NCBI GenBank assembly: GCA_900550285.1
Contig: URRW01000030.1
Span: 1 to 30,965 of the forward strand
Direction: 5' to 3'
Length of the DNA: 30,965 nt
Origin: an uncultured Lachnospiraceae bacterium
GTDB lineage: Bacteria > Bacillota > Clostridia > Lachnospirales > Lachnospiraceae
Position 1 is the stretch's first letter. Every line of letters begins with the position of its first letter. Shown one piece after another: positions 1 to 7,634 of this stretch. Made by a program: the position numbers and the translations under genes. The notes under the pieces were generated by a model, which worked only from the letters and a program-made list of their open reading frames with translations, made no database searches and was not told where the DNA came from.

Positions 1-71
1 TTCAGATTCATGGTACTGTTATCAATTCAGATACTGTTCCGTGAATAATCTAGGAAAACTCAAATTTCCCA

Positions 72-99
72 TTGACATCTCCCCTAAAAAACGTATAAT
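72..99 (+). promoter_or_regulatory. Sigma-A promoter of the regulator-pot operon
   Basis: TTGACA at 72-77 and TATAAT at 94-99 are both perfect consensus hexamers, with a 16-bp spacer. Transcription should begin near 106, giving a leader of about 90 nt before the regulator start at 199. No other good promoter is visible before potA, so this probably drives the whole operon. The first 70 bases of the window show no gene. Confidence 0.8.
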
Positions 100-115
100 A
101 AGTTCCAGTGCGTTT

Positions 116-156
116 GTTTAGTATCATTAAACTTTTTGTTTAAAATTACTGTAAAC
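116..156 (+). promoter_or_regulatory. Tandem inverted repeats, candidate operator for the XRE-cupin regulator
   Basis: GTTTA (116-120) faces TAAAC (128-132), and a second GTTTA (138-142) faces TAAAC (152-156). The two GTTTA arms start 22 bp apart, about two helical turns. They lie just downstream of the predicted transcription start, where a bound repressor would block the promoter. Autoregulation by the adjacent XRE-cupin protein is inference; the repeats are directly seen. A separate GC hairpin (CCCGCC 161-166 / GGCGGG 175-180) sits about 20 nt before the start codon. Confidence 0.5.
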
Positions 157-198
157 CGGACCCGCCTCCCCTTTGGCGGGAAACACAAAGGATTTTTT

Positions 199-738
199 AT
201 GCAAATAGGAGCAAAAGTAAAAGAACTCCGCATCCAGAAGGGGCTTACGCAGGAGGAGCTGGCAGACCGCACCGAGCTGTCCAAGGGCTTCATTTCCCAG
301 TTTGAACGGGATCTGACCTCCCCCTCCATCGCCACGCTCATCGACGTCCTGCAGGCGCTGGGCACCGACCTGAAAGATTTTTTCAGCGAGGAATCCGATG
401 AGCAGATCGTTTTTAAGGAAGCCGATTACTTTGAGAAGCTGGATGACGAGTACAAAAACAAAACGGAATGGATCATCCCCAACGCCCAGAAAAATATCAT
501 GGAGCCGATCCGCCTGACCCTCGAGCCGGGCGGCAGCACCTATCCGGACAACCCCCACGAGGGCGAGGAGTTCGGCTATATTTTAAGCGGCAGCGTCACG
601 ATCCACGTCGGCAAGCAAAGCTGGCGCGCCAAAAAAGGGGAATCCTTCTATTTTACGCCCAGATCGACCCACTATATTTCGGCAAGCAAAAAGACCGGCG
701 CCTGCCTGATCTGGGTTTCCAGCCCGCCGAGCTTTTAA
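199..738 (+). CDS. XRE-family regulator with C-terminal cupin domain, likely polyamine-responsive
   Basis: 179 aa. Residues about 4-58 form an XRE/Cro-type helix-turn-helix (KVKELRIQKGLTQEELA, then LSKGFISQFERDLTSPS). Residues about 110-175 are a cupin_2 barrel (HEGEEFGYILSG, then KKGESFYFTPRSTHYI). The frame is open upstream to 136, but ATG at 199 is chosen because AAAGGA lies just before it and the helix-turn-helix begins there. Proteins of this architecture include PuuR-like sensors of polyamines and commonly sit in front of potABCD in Firmicutes; the gene directly precedes potA on the same strand. The ligand is inferred from context. Likely autoregulatory through the repeats at 116-156. 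Confidence 0.88.
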   Translation: MQIGAKVKELRIQKGLTQEELADRTELSKGFISQFERDLTSPSIATLIDVLQALGTDLKDFFSEESDEQIVFKEADYFEKLDDEYKNKTEWIIPNAQKNIMEPIRLTLEPGGSTYPDNPHEGEEFGYILSGSVTIHVGKQSWRAKKGESFYFTPRSTHYISASKKTGACLIWVSSPPSF

Positions 739-754
739 TGCGCGAAGGGATCTA

Positions 755-809
755 TTGCCTGACGGCAAACGCGCCCGGCGCGGATATGCGCCAAGGCGCA
801 CACTTTTTT
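755..809 (+). terminator. Hairpin cluster between regulator and potA, possible attenuator
   Basis: Three short hairpins are packed here: TTGCC/GGCAA (755-759, 764-768), GGCGC/GCGCC (777-781, 788-792), and TGCGC/GCGCA (787-791, 796-800) followed by CAC and six T at 804-809. The last resembles an intrinsic terminator. It shares its left arm with the second hairpin, so the two cannot form together. This would reduce, or conditionally control, read-through from the regulator gene into potA. Stems are only 5-6 bp, so the call is tentative. Confidence 0.45.
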
Positions 810-858
810 ACCATTTCAGAAAGGAACAGTGCAGAGTCACTGCGAGGGGATCGCACCA

Positions 859-1932
859 ATGAGCACAAGGCTGATCGACTTACAGCATATCACCAAAATT
901 TATGACAACACCACGGTTTTGGACGACCTGAATCTGTATATCCGGGAGAATGAGTTTCTGACGCTCTTAGGTCCAAGCGGCTGCGGCAAGACCACGACGC
1001 TGCGCATCATCGGCGGCTTTGAAAAGCCGGACAACGGATGCGTTTTATTCGACGGCAAGGATATTACGAACCTTCCCCCGAACCGACGCCAGCTCAATAC
1101 GGTCTTTCAAAAATACGCCCTGTTCCCCCATATGACGATCGCGGAAAACATCGCCTTTGGCTTAAAGATCAAGGGAAAGACCCAGTCCTACATTCAGGAC
1201 AAAATCAAATACGCCTTAAAGCTCGTCAATCTGGACGGCTATGAAAAGCGTATGCCGGATTCCTTAAGCGGCGGCCAGCAGCAGCGTATCGCCATCGCCC
1301 GCGCCATCGTCAACGAGCCGAAGCTCCTTCTTTTGGACGAGCCTTTGGGCGCGCTTGACTTAAAGCTGCGTCAGGACATGCAGTACGAGCTGATCCGCCT
1401 GAAAAACGAGCTGGGCATTACGTTTATTTATGTCACCCACGATCAGGAGGAGGCGCTGACCATGTCCGATACGATCGTCGTTATGAACCAGGGCTATATC
1501 CAGCAGATCGGCACGCCGGAAAAAATCTACAACGAGCCGGAAAACGCCTTTGTGGCGGACTTTATCGGCGATTCCAACATCATCGCCGCAACGATGGTGC
1601 GCGACGAGCTGGTTTCCATCCTGGGACAGAATTTTGCCTGCGTGGACAAGGGCTTTGGCACAAACAAGCCCGTAGACGTGGTGATCCGCCCCGAGGACGT
1701 GGATCTTGTCGCTCCCGGCGAAGGCTCCATCGACGGCGTTGTGACCCACCTGATCTTTAAAGGCGTCCACTATGAAATGGAAGTGACCGCAAACGGTTTT
1801 GAATGGCTTGTGCATTCCACCGACATGTTCCCTGTCGGCACAAAGGTCGGCATCCGGGTCGATCCCTTCGACATCCAGATCATGAACAAGCCGGCTTCGG
1901 AGGATGAGGAGGCCGTGTCTGTCGATGAGTAA
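859..1932 (+). CDS. potA: Spermidine/putrescine ABC transporter ATP-binding protein PotA
   Basis: 357 aa ABC ATPase that powers polyamine import at the cytoplasmic face of the membrane. Walker A is GPSGCGKTT (residues 38-46), the signature LSGGQQQR lies near 136-143, Walker B with LLLLDEP at about 156-162, and the switch histidine in YVTHDQEEA. Residues about 270-350 are the TOBE-like C-terminal domain typical of the spermidine/MalK group (VVIRPEDVDLV). A GTG in frame at 829 is possible, but ATG at 859 has GAGGGG at 844-849 and fits the family N-terminus. The 3' end overlaps potB by 8 bp, so the genes are translationally coupled. Confidence 0.95.
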   Translation: MSTRLIDLQHITKIYDNTTVLDDLNLYIRENEFLTLLGPSGCGKTTTLRIIGGFEKPDNGCVLFDGKDITNLPPNRRQLNTVFQKYALFPHMTIAENIAFGLKIKGKTQSYIQDKIKYALKLVNLDGYEKRMPDSLSGGQQQRIAIARAIVNEPKLLLLDEPLGALDLKLRQDMQYELIRLKNELGITFIYVTHDQEEALTMSDTIVVMNQGYIQQIGTPEKIYNEPENAFVADFIGDSNIIAATMVRDELVSILGQNFACVDKGFGTNKPVDVVIRPEDVDLVAPGEGSIDGVVTHLIFKGVHYEMEVTANGFEWLVHSTDMFPVGTKVGIRVDPFDIQIMNKPASEDEEAVSVDE

Positions 1933-2782
1933 AGCAATGAAAAAAACTGCCGCGCCCAGGACGCCGTGGCCGCACAGCCGCTGGATGGCAGGGCCGTACC
2001 TTTTCTGGTCCGCCGCCTTTATCATCATCCCGCTGTGCATGATCTTTTATTACGGACTGACGGACAATACGGGGGCGTTTACGCTGGAAAACATCGCCGC
2101 CATCAGCTCCCCCGAGCATTTAAAGGCGCTCGTTTCCGCCCTTGTTTTATCCCTGATCAGCACGCTGATCTGTCTGGCGCTCGCCTATCCGCTCGCCATG
2201 ATCCTGACGGCGCGCAGGGTCAGCCAGAAAAGCTTTATCGTGATGATCTTTATCCTGCCCATGTGGATGAACTTTTTGCTCCGCACGCTGGCATGGCAGA
2301 CGCTCCTTGAAAAAAACGGGGTCATCAACTCGATCCTCTCCTTTTTCGGGCTGCCTGCCTTAAATATCATCAACACCCCGGCGGCGATCGTTCTGGGCAT
2401 GGTATACAACTTCCTGCCCTTTATGGTGCTCCCGCTTTACAACGCGCTTTCCAAGATCGACGCAAACGTTGTAAACGCCGCCCACGATCTGGGCGCAAAC
2501 GGCGTGCAGACGTTTTGCCGGATCATTTTCCCGCTGAGCCTGCCCGGCGTGATCAGCGGCATTACGATGGTGTTCGTGCCCGCGCTCACGACCTTCGTTA
2601 TTTCCAACCTGTTAGGCGGCAGCAAGATCCTCCTCATCGGCAACGTCATCGAACAGGAATTTACGCAGGCGAGCAACTGGCACTTGGGAAGCGGACTTTC
2701 CATCGTCCTGATGATCTTTATCATCATCAATATGGTGCTTACCGCAGTTTTCGATAAAAACGGGGAGGGAACGGCATTATGA
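1925..2782 (+). CDS. potB: Spermidine/putrescine ABC transporter permease PotB
   Basis: 285 aa inner-membrane permease of the binding-protein-dependent transport family with about six membrane segments. The EAA-type loop is visible as NAAHDLGANGVQTFCRIIFPLSLPGVISG, quoted here only as its key span: NAAHDLGA, then FPLSLPG. ATG at 1925 is preferred over ATG at 1904 because GAGGAGG (1906-1912) precedes it; the start sits inside the last codons of potA. It pairs with PotC to form the channel. Length and motif order match PotB of other Firmicutes. Confidence 0.93.
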   Translation: MSKAMKKTAAPRTPWPHSRWMAGPYLFWSAAFIIIPLCMIFYYGLTDNTGAFTLENIAAISSPEHLKALVSALVLSLISTLICLALAYPLAMILTARRVSQKSFIVMIFILPMWMNFLLRTLAWQTLLEKNGVINSILSFFGLPALNIINTPAAIVLGMVYNFLPFMVLPLYNALSKIDANVVNAAHDLGANGVQTFCRIIFPLSLPGVISGITMVFVPALTTFVISNLLGGSKILLIGNVIEQEFTQASNWHLGSGLSIVLMIFIIINMVLTAVFDKNGEGTAL

Positions 2783-3555
2783 TCAAAACCGCAGCGCAAA
2801 AAGTTTATATCGCCCTGATCTTCATTTTCATGTACGCTCCCATCGCGACGCTGATCGTGCTTTCCTTCAACGCCAGCAGGAGCCGCGCGAAATGGGGCGG
2901 CTTTACGACCAAATGGTACGTAGAGCTTTTTTCCAATCAGGAGATCATGCAGGCGCTTTACAATACCCTGCTCATCGCCCTGCTTTCGGCAGTGATCGCC
3001 ACCCTCATCGGCACGGTCGCCGCCCTGTCCATCCAGGGCATGAAAAAAAAGAGCCGCGCCGTGCTCATGGGCATTACCAACATCCCCATGTTAAACGCCG
3101 AGATCGTGACCGGGATTTCCCTGATGCTTCTGTTTTTAACCTTCCGGGCAAAATTCGGCTTTACGACGATCCTGCTTTCGCACATCACCTTCAACATCCC
3201 CTATGTGATCTTGAGCGTGATGCCGCGGTTAAAGCAGTTAAACCCCAGCGTCTATGAGGCCGCCCTCGATCTGGGCGCGTCCCCGTGGCAGGCATTTTTC
3301 AAAGTTGTCTTTCTCGACATCCTGCCCGGCGTTTCCTCCGGCTTTTTAATGGCGTTTACGATGTCGCTGGACGATTTTATCATTACCCACTTTACGAAAG
3401 GTCCGGGTGTGGACACGCTCTCCACCAAGATTTATACGGAGGTCAAAAAAGGCATCAAGCCTGAAATGTACGCTCTGTCCACCCTGATCTTTGTCACCGT
3501 GCTCATCCTTCTGATCCTCGTCAACAAGACGCCCAGACAGAACAAAAAGCACTGA
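2779..3555 (+). CDS. potC: Spermidine/putrescine ABC transporter permease PotC
   Basis: 258 aa, second permease subunit. Starts in a 4-bp ATGA overlap with the potB stop and has GGGAGGGA upstream, so it is translated by coupling. The N-terminus has a membrane segment (LIFIFMYAPIATLIVLSF) followed by the family sequence NASRSRAKWGGFT. The EAA loop is EAALDLGASPWQAFFKVVF. The motif SLDDFIITHFTKGPG near the C-terminal third is characteristic of PotC proteins. About six membrane segments. Confidence 0.94.
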   Translation: MIKTAAQKVYIALIFIFMYAPIATLIVLSFNASRSRAKWGGFTTKWYVELFSNQEIMQALYNTLLIALLSAVIATLIGTVAALSIQGMKKKSRAVLMGITNIPMLNAEIVTGISLMLLFLTFRAKFGFTTILLSHITFNIPYVILSVMPRLKQLNPSVYEAALDLGASPWQAFFKVVFLDILPGVSSGFLMAFTMSLDDFIITHFTKGPGVDTLSTKIYTEVKKGIKPEMYALSTLIFVTVLILLILVNKTPRQNKKH

Positions 3556-3592
3556 CGGCAAACAATATATTTTCTATTGAAAGGAACAAAAG

Positions 3593-4675
3593 ATGAAAAA
3601 GAAAACACTTACCAAAATTTTTTGCTGCCTTTTAACAGGCGCCCTTTCCGCAGGTCTTCTGGCAGGCTGCGGCTCTTCCTCTTCTTCTGCCGGCTCAAAC
3701 GGCGAAGTTGTCGTTTATAACTGGGGCGAATACATCGATCCCGAAACGATCACCATGTTCGAGGAGGAAACCGGCATCAAGGTGATTTACGACGAATTTG
3801 AGACAAACGAGATCATGTATCCCAAGGTGGAGACAGGCGCTTCCGCTTATGACGTGATCTGCCCCTCCGACTATATGATCAACAAGATGATCGAGAACGA
3901 TCTGCTGGCAGAATTAAACTTTGACAACATGCCCAACGCCAAAGAAAACATCGGCGCACAGTACTGGGAGCAGTCCAGAGGCTTCGATCCGGAAAACAAA
4001 TATTCCGTTCCCTACTGCTGGGGCACGGTAGGCATCCTTTACAACAAGACGATGGTGGACGAGCCCGTGGACAGCTGGTCGATCCTCTGGGATGAAAAAT
4101 ATGCGGACAGCATCTTAATGCAGGATTCCGTGCGCGACGCTTTCATGGTGGCGCTCAAATTAAACGGCAATTCCATGAACACGCTGGACGAGACAGAGCT
4201 GGCTGCCGCCCGCGACCTGCTCATCGAGCAGAAGCCGCTCGTTCAGGCATATGTGATCGACCAGGTGCGCGACAAGATGATCGGCGGCGAGGCTGCCCTC
4301 GGCGTGATCTATTCCGGCGAGGCGATCTACACCCAGCGTGAAAACCCCGATCTGGAATATGTGGTTCCCAAAGAAGGGACAAACGTATGGATCGATTCCT
4401 GGGTTGTGCCCAAAAATGCTCCCAACAAGGAAAACGCCGAGAAATTCATCGACTTTATGTGCCGCGGCGACATCGCCCTCAAAAACTTTGAGTACATCAC
4501 CTACTCTACCCCCAACGAGGCTGCGCGCGAGCTGATCGAAGACGAGGCGCTGAAAAATTCCCAGATCGCATTCCCCGATTTGAGCCAGTATTCCAATCTG
4601 GAAACCTTCACCTATCTGGGCGAGGAGGGCGACGCTCTTTACAACGAAATGTGGAAAGAGGTCAAGTCCAACTAA
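3593..4675 (+). CDS. potD: Polyamine-binding lipoprotein PotD
   Basis: 360 aa extracellular solute-binding lipoprotein that delivers spermidine or putrescine to PotBC. Signal peptide MKKKTLTKIF followed by a hydrophobic stretch and the lipobox LLAGC, with lipidated Cys26, then a Ser-rich linker. Family motifs include VVYNWGEYIDPE (aromatic residues of the polyamine pocket), YDVICPSDYMI, VPYCWGTVGILYN and WIDSWVVPKNAPN. The gene follows potC by 37 bp with AAAGGAA as ribosome binding site. The exact polyamine preference cannot be read from sequence. Confidence 0.94.
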   Translation: MKKKTLTKIFCCLLTGALSAGLLAGCGSSSSSAGSNGEVVVYNWGEYIDPETITMFEEETGIKVIYDEFETNEIMYPKVETGASAYDVICPSDYMINKMIENDLLAELNFDNMPNAKENIGAQYWEQSRGFDPENKYSVPYCWGTVGILYNKTMVDEPVDSWSILWDEKYADSILMQDSVRDAFMVALKLNGNSMNTLDETELAAARDLLIEQKPLVQAYVIDQVRDKMIGGEAALGVIYSGEAIYTQRENPDLEYVVPKEGTNVWIDSWVVPKNAPNKENAEKFIDFMCRGDIALKNFEYITYSTPNEAARELIEDEALKNSQIAFPDLSQYSNLETFTYLGEEGDALYNEMWKEVKSN

Positions 4676-5572
4676 ATGGAACGCATTTTAACATATGAGA
4701 TCACAAAGGGCGACGATTGCATGACCGTCGCCCAATTTTTAAAGAAAAAAGGCTATTCCTCCGCCAATATTACCGACTTAAAAAGGATGCCAGAAAGCAT
4801 CCTGATAAACGGCAGCTTTGCCTATATGGTGCATCCGCTCTCTTTCGGGGACGTGCTTACCGTACACATCCGGGAAACCGCCGTTTCCGAAAAGATCCCG
4901 CCGGTTTATCTTCCGCTGGACATCGTATATGAGGACGAAGACCTGATGGTTGTAAATAAGCCTGCCGATCTGCCGATCCACCCTTCCATGAACAACTACA
5001 CCCGCTCCCTCGGAAACGGGCTTGCATGGTATTTTAAAGAAAAAGGGCAGCCCTTTGTGTTCCGCTGCATCAACCGGCTCGACCACAACACCTCGGGGCT
5101 GACGATCATCGCAAAGCATCTGGTCAGCGGCAGCATCCTTGCCACCATGGTCAGAAACCGGCAGATCCGCCGGGAATATCTGGGCATCGCCCGCGGCGCT
5201 GTCACACCCTCCTGCGGCACGGTCACGGCGCCCCTTGGCAGAAAGCCCGGTTCGATTATCGAGCGGTGCGTGGATTTTGAAAACGGCGAAAGCGCCGTCA
5301 CCCACTACCGGGTCATCGGACAGAAAAACGGGCACAGCCTGCTCCTTCTTACGCTGGAAACAGGCCGCACCCATCAGATCCGTATTCATATGAAGCATCT
5401 GGGCTTTCCCCTCGTGGGGGATTCCCTTTACAATCCCGACATGGAATGGATCTCCCGGCAGGCGCTCCATGCCGCCCGCCTCGTTTTTTGCCATCCGATG
5501 ACGGGAAAGGAAATGGAATTCAAAGCGCCGATGCCAGAGGATATGCGCCGGGTGCTGGAAGGCATCCGGTAA
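4676..5572 (+). CDS. RluA-family rRNA/tRNA pseudouridine synthase
   Basis: 298 aa. The RluA-family catalytic motif INRLDHNTSGL carries the predicted nucleophile Asp136. Other family segments are IVYEDEDLMVVNKPADLPIHPS, LETGRTHQIRIHMKHLGFPLVGD and the C-terminal HPMTGKEMEFKAP. The first 70 residues look like an S4-like RNA-binding segment (TVAQFLKKKGYS). ATG at 4676 follows the potD stop TAA with no gap and AAAGAGG inside potD can serve as binding site, so translation is probably coupled to potD. The target uridine (RluD-, RluC- or YlyB-like) cannot be assigned. Placement behind a polyamine transporter is unusual in function but not in structure. It converges on the GH127 gene with a 4-bp gap and no visible terminator. 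Confidence 0.9.
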   Translation: MERILTYEITKGDDCMTVAQFLKKKGYSSANITDLKRMPESILINGSFAYMVHPLSFGDVLTVHIRETAVSEKIPPVYLPLDIVYEDEDLMVVNKPADLPIHPSMNNYTRSLGNGLAWYFKEKGQPFVFRCINRLDHNTSGLTIIAKHLVSGSILATMVRNRQIRREYLGIARGAVTPSCGTVTAPLGRKPGSIIERCVDFENGESAVTHYRVIGQKNGHSLLLLTLETGRTHQIRIHMKHLGFPLVGDSLYNPDMEWISRQALHAARLVFCHPMTGKEMEFKAPMPEDMRRVLEGIR

Positions 5573-5576
5573 CTCC

Positions 5577-7619
5577 TTACCCTTCCACCGCAGTCCATAC
5601 CTGCATTTCATTTTCTCCCCGGTTCGCCCATGCGTAATAAGGAATAAAGCGCAGACGGACCGGATTTTTTTCGGGCTTCCGATAGCTTCTGTAAAGGACG
5701 CCCTCCGTCTCTTTCCCATCCGCTTTTCTCTTTTTGATCCGAAAACCGTCTGCTTCGATCGCCTTCATGGGAACGCTGCAGATCTCTATCTCTTTTTCCG
5801 CCGCATGCAGCGCCGGGTTTACCGACAAAAGATGCAGATCGGCTCCGTTATCCGCCCCTTCCAGACAATAGACCAGCGGTCCTCGCATCAGCGCTGCCTT
5901 TCCGGCGTCCTCGCGCACGTTTTCATCGGCAGCCATCAGACGGATCTCCATCGGGAAATGAAGCGTTAAAGTTTCCTCTTCCGCCCAGTCCTTTTCCATA
6001 TACAGATAGCCGTCCTTTTCTTCCAGGGCTGCGCCCTCTGCGCCTTCCAGCCCATAATGGCTGCACCAGTCGGGCAGGCGCAGCGCAAGCTTAAGCCCCG
6101 TTTCCTTTGCCCGAAGGCGCACCGTTACGTCCCCGTTCCACGGCATTCCGGATTTGATACAGATGTCCGCCGTCTTTTCCCCGATCTTTTTTTCCAGCGT
6201 GCCGCCCAGATACAGGTGCACAAACAGCGTATCGTCATTTTCCGTGTAGGAGTAAGAACCGATGGAGCTGATCAGCCGCGCCAGGTTCGGCGGGCAGCAG
6301 GCGCAGCCAAACCACTTCTGCCGCACAGGCTTTACATGGAATTTCCGTTCGTCCTTATGACAGGCTTCCGGGAGGACCTCCAGCGGGTTCACATAGAAAA
6401 AGCTCTTTCCATCCAACGCCATCCCGCTTAAGATCCCGTTGTACAGCGCCCGCTCCATCACGTTTGCATAGCGGGCGTCGGGCATGATTTCCAGCATCCT
6501 TCTGGCAAAAAATACAAGCCCGATGGACGCGCACGTTTCCGCGTAAGCCGTATCGTTTGGCAGGTCATAGGGAAAAGAAAACGCCTCGCCGATATGGGTT
6601 GCCCCGATCCCCCCGGTAATGTACATTTTTTCGCGGGTAATGCTGTCCCAGAGCCTTTTGCACGCTTCATAAAGCGTCCCGTCTCCGGTCAGCCGCGCCA
6701 CGTCCGCCATGCCGGAATACAGATAGACCGCCCGCACCGCGTGTCCGACCGCTTCCTCCTGCTGCCTGACCGGAAGATGCGCCTGATAATAGGAATAGCG
6801 CAGCCCGTCCTCACAGCCCTTTTTGACCTCCTCCGGGTGCTCCCTGTCAAAATAATAGGGGCGCTTTCCCCTCTCGTCCACAAAATACCGGCTCAGCGCC
6901 AGATAGCTTGCATTTCCCGTCGCTTCATAAAGACGTACCAGCGCCATTTCCGCGATCTCATGTCCGGGATAGCCCTTGCACTTTCCTTCCTCCGCACCAA
7001 AATGCGCCCCGATATAATCTGCGAACCGTTCCGCCGCCTTTAACAGCTTATCCTTCCCGGTCGCCTCAAAATAAGCGACGGCGCCCTCCGCCAGATGGCC
7101 GAAGCAGTACAGCTCATGATGGTCTTTCAGATTGGAAAAGATCCGGTCCTTTCCGTTGATGATATAATAGGTGTCCAGATAGCCGTCGTCCTGCTGCGCC
7201 GCGCACACGATGTCGATTGCCCCGTCCGCGATCCGTTCCAGCTCCGGATCCGGATGCTGGGTCAGCGAATAGCCTACCGCCTCGATCCATTTTGAAAAAT
7301 CGCTGTCCTGAAATACAAAGCCGTAAAAGGCGTCGTCCAGATGCTTAGGATCCTCCGGCAGCGTTTCAAAGCCCCGGAACGTGTATTTTGGCTCCTCGAA
7401 CGAAGCGCCCCTTTCCCGCTTTTCCCGGTTCAGCTTCCCGGCGGTTTTAAAATTGTGCATACAAAAGCTCGGCGCAGCGCCCTCTACCTGATCGTTTAAC
7501 GCCGCCCACTGATACGGGATCACCTCCCGGCGCACAAGCTCCATTTCCCCTTTCCAGAACGGGTCCGTTACCTGAATCGCCCGAAGCGGCAGCGGGCGCG
7601 AATATAATGCCTTCTCCAT
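5577..7619 (-). CDS. GH127 glycoside hydrolase, probable beta-L-arabinofuranosidase
   Basis: 680 aa, no signal peptide, so likely cytoplasmic. The (alpha/alpha)6-barrel family is recognised by DDGYLDTYY, YCFGHLAEGAVAYFEATGK, YITGGIGA, AYAETCASIGL and CACCPPNLARLISSIG. In the characterised family member HypBA1 a zinc ion is held by one Glu and three Cys, one Cys being the nucleophile. Here the equivalents are Glu361, Cys363, Cys441 and Cys442, with Glu345 16 residues before Glu361 as candidate acid/base; all are present. AGGAGGAA lies just upstream of ATG. It is second in a two-gene unit, 15 bp after the GH27 gene, which suggests joint breakdown of beta-linked L-arabinose side chains. Confidence 0.88.
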   Translation of the reverse strand: MEKALYSRPLPLRAIQVTDPFWKGEMELVRREVIPYQWAALNDQVEGAAPSFCMHNFKTAGKLNREKRERGASFEEPKYTFRGFETLPEDPKHLDDAFYGFVFQDSDFSKWIEAVGYSLTQHPDPELERIADGAIDIVCAAQQDDGYLDTYYIINGKDRIFSNLKDHHELYCFGHLAEGAVAYFEATGKDKLLKAAERFADYIGAHFGAEEGKCKGYPGHEIAEMALVRLYEATGNASYLALSRYFVDERGKRPYYFDREHPEEVKKGCEDGLRYSYYQAHLPVRQQEEAVGHAVRAVYLYSGMADVARLTGDGTLYEACKRLWDSITREKMYITGGIGATHIGEAFSFPYDLPNDTAYAETCASIGLVFFARRMLEIMPDARYANVMERALYNGILSGMALDGKSFFYVNPLEVLPEACHKDERKFHVKPVRQKWFGCACCPPNLARLISSIGSYSYTENDDTLFVHLYLGGTLEKKIGEKTADICIKSGMPWNGDVTVRLRAKETGLKLALRLPDWCSHYGLEGAEGAALEEKDGYLYMEKDWAEEETLTLHFPMEIRLMAADENVREDAGKAALMRGPLVYCLEGADNGADLHLLSVNPALHAAEKEIEICSVPMKAIEADGFRIKKRKADGKETEGVLYRSYRKPEKNPVRLRFIPYYAWANRGENEMQVWTAVEG

Positions 7620-7634
7620 GAAGCCTTCCTCCTG

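Noticed and set aside
1..71. TTCAGAT repeats at 1-7 and 27-33 as a possible attachment site or mobile-element end
   Set aside because: Only 7 bp, AT-rich, no integrase or transposase anywhere in the window; probably chance.
829..858. Upstream GTG start for potA
   Set aside because: ATG at 859 has GAGGGG at the right distance and matches the family N-terminus; the added residues QSHCEGIAP are not family-like.
4778..5719. 313-codon frame on the - strand opposite the pseudouridine synthase
   Set aside because: The + strand frame has the RLD catalytic motif and coupling to potD; the opposite frame has no motif and runs into the GH127 gene.
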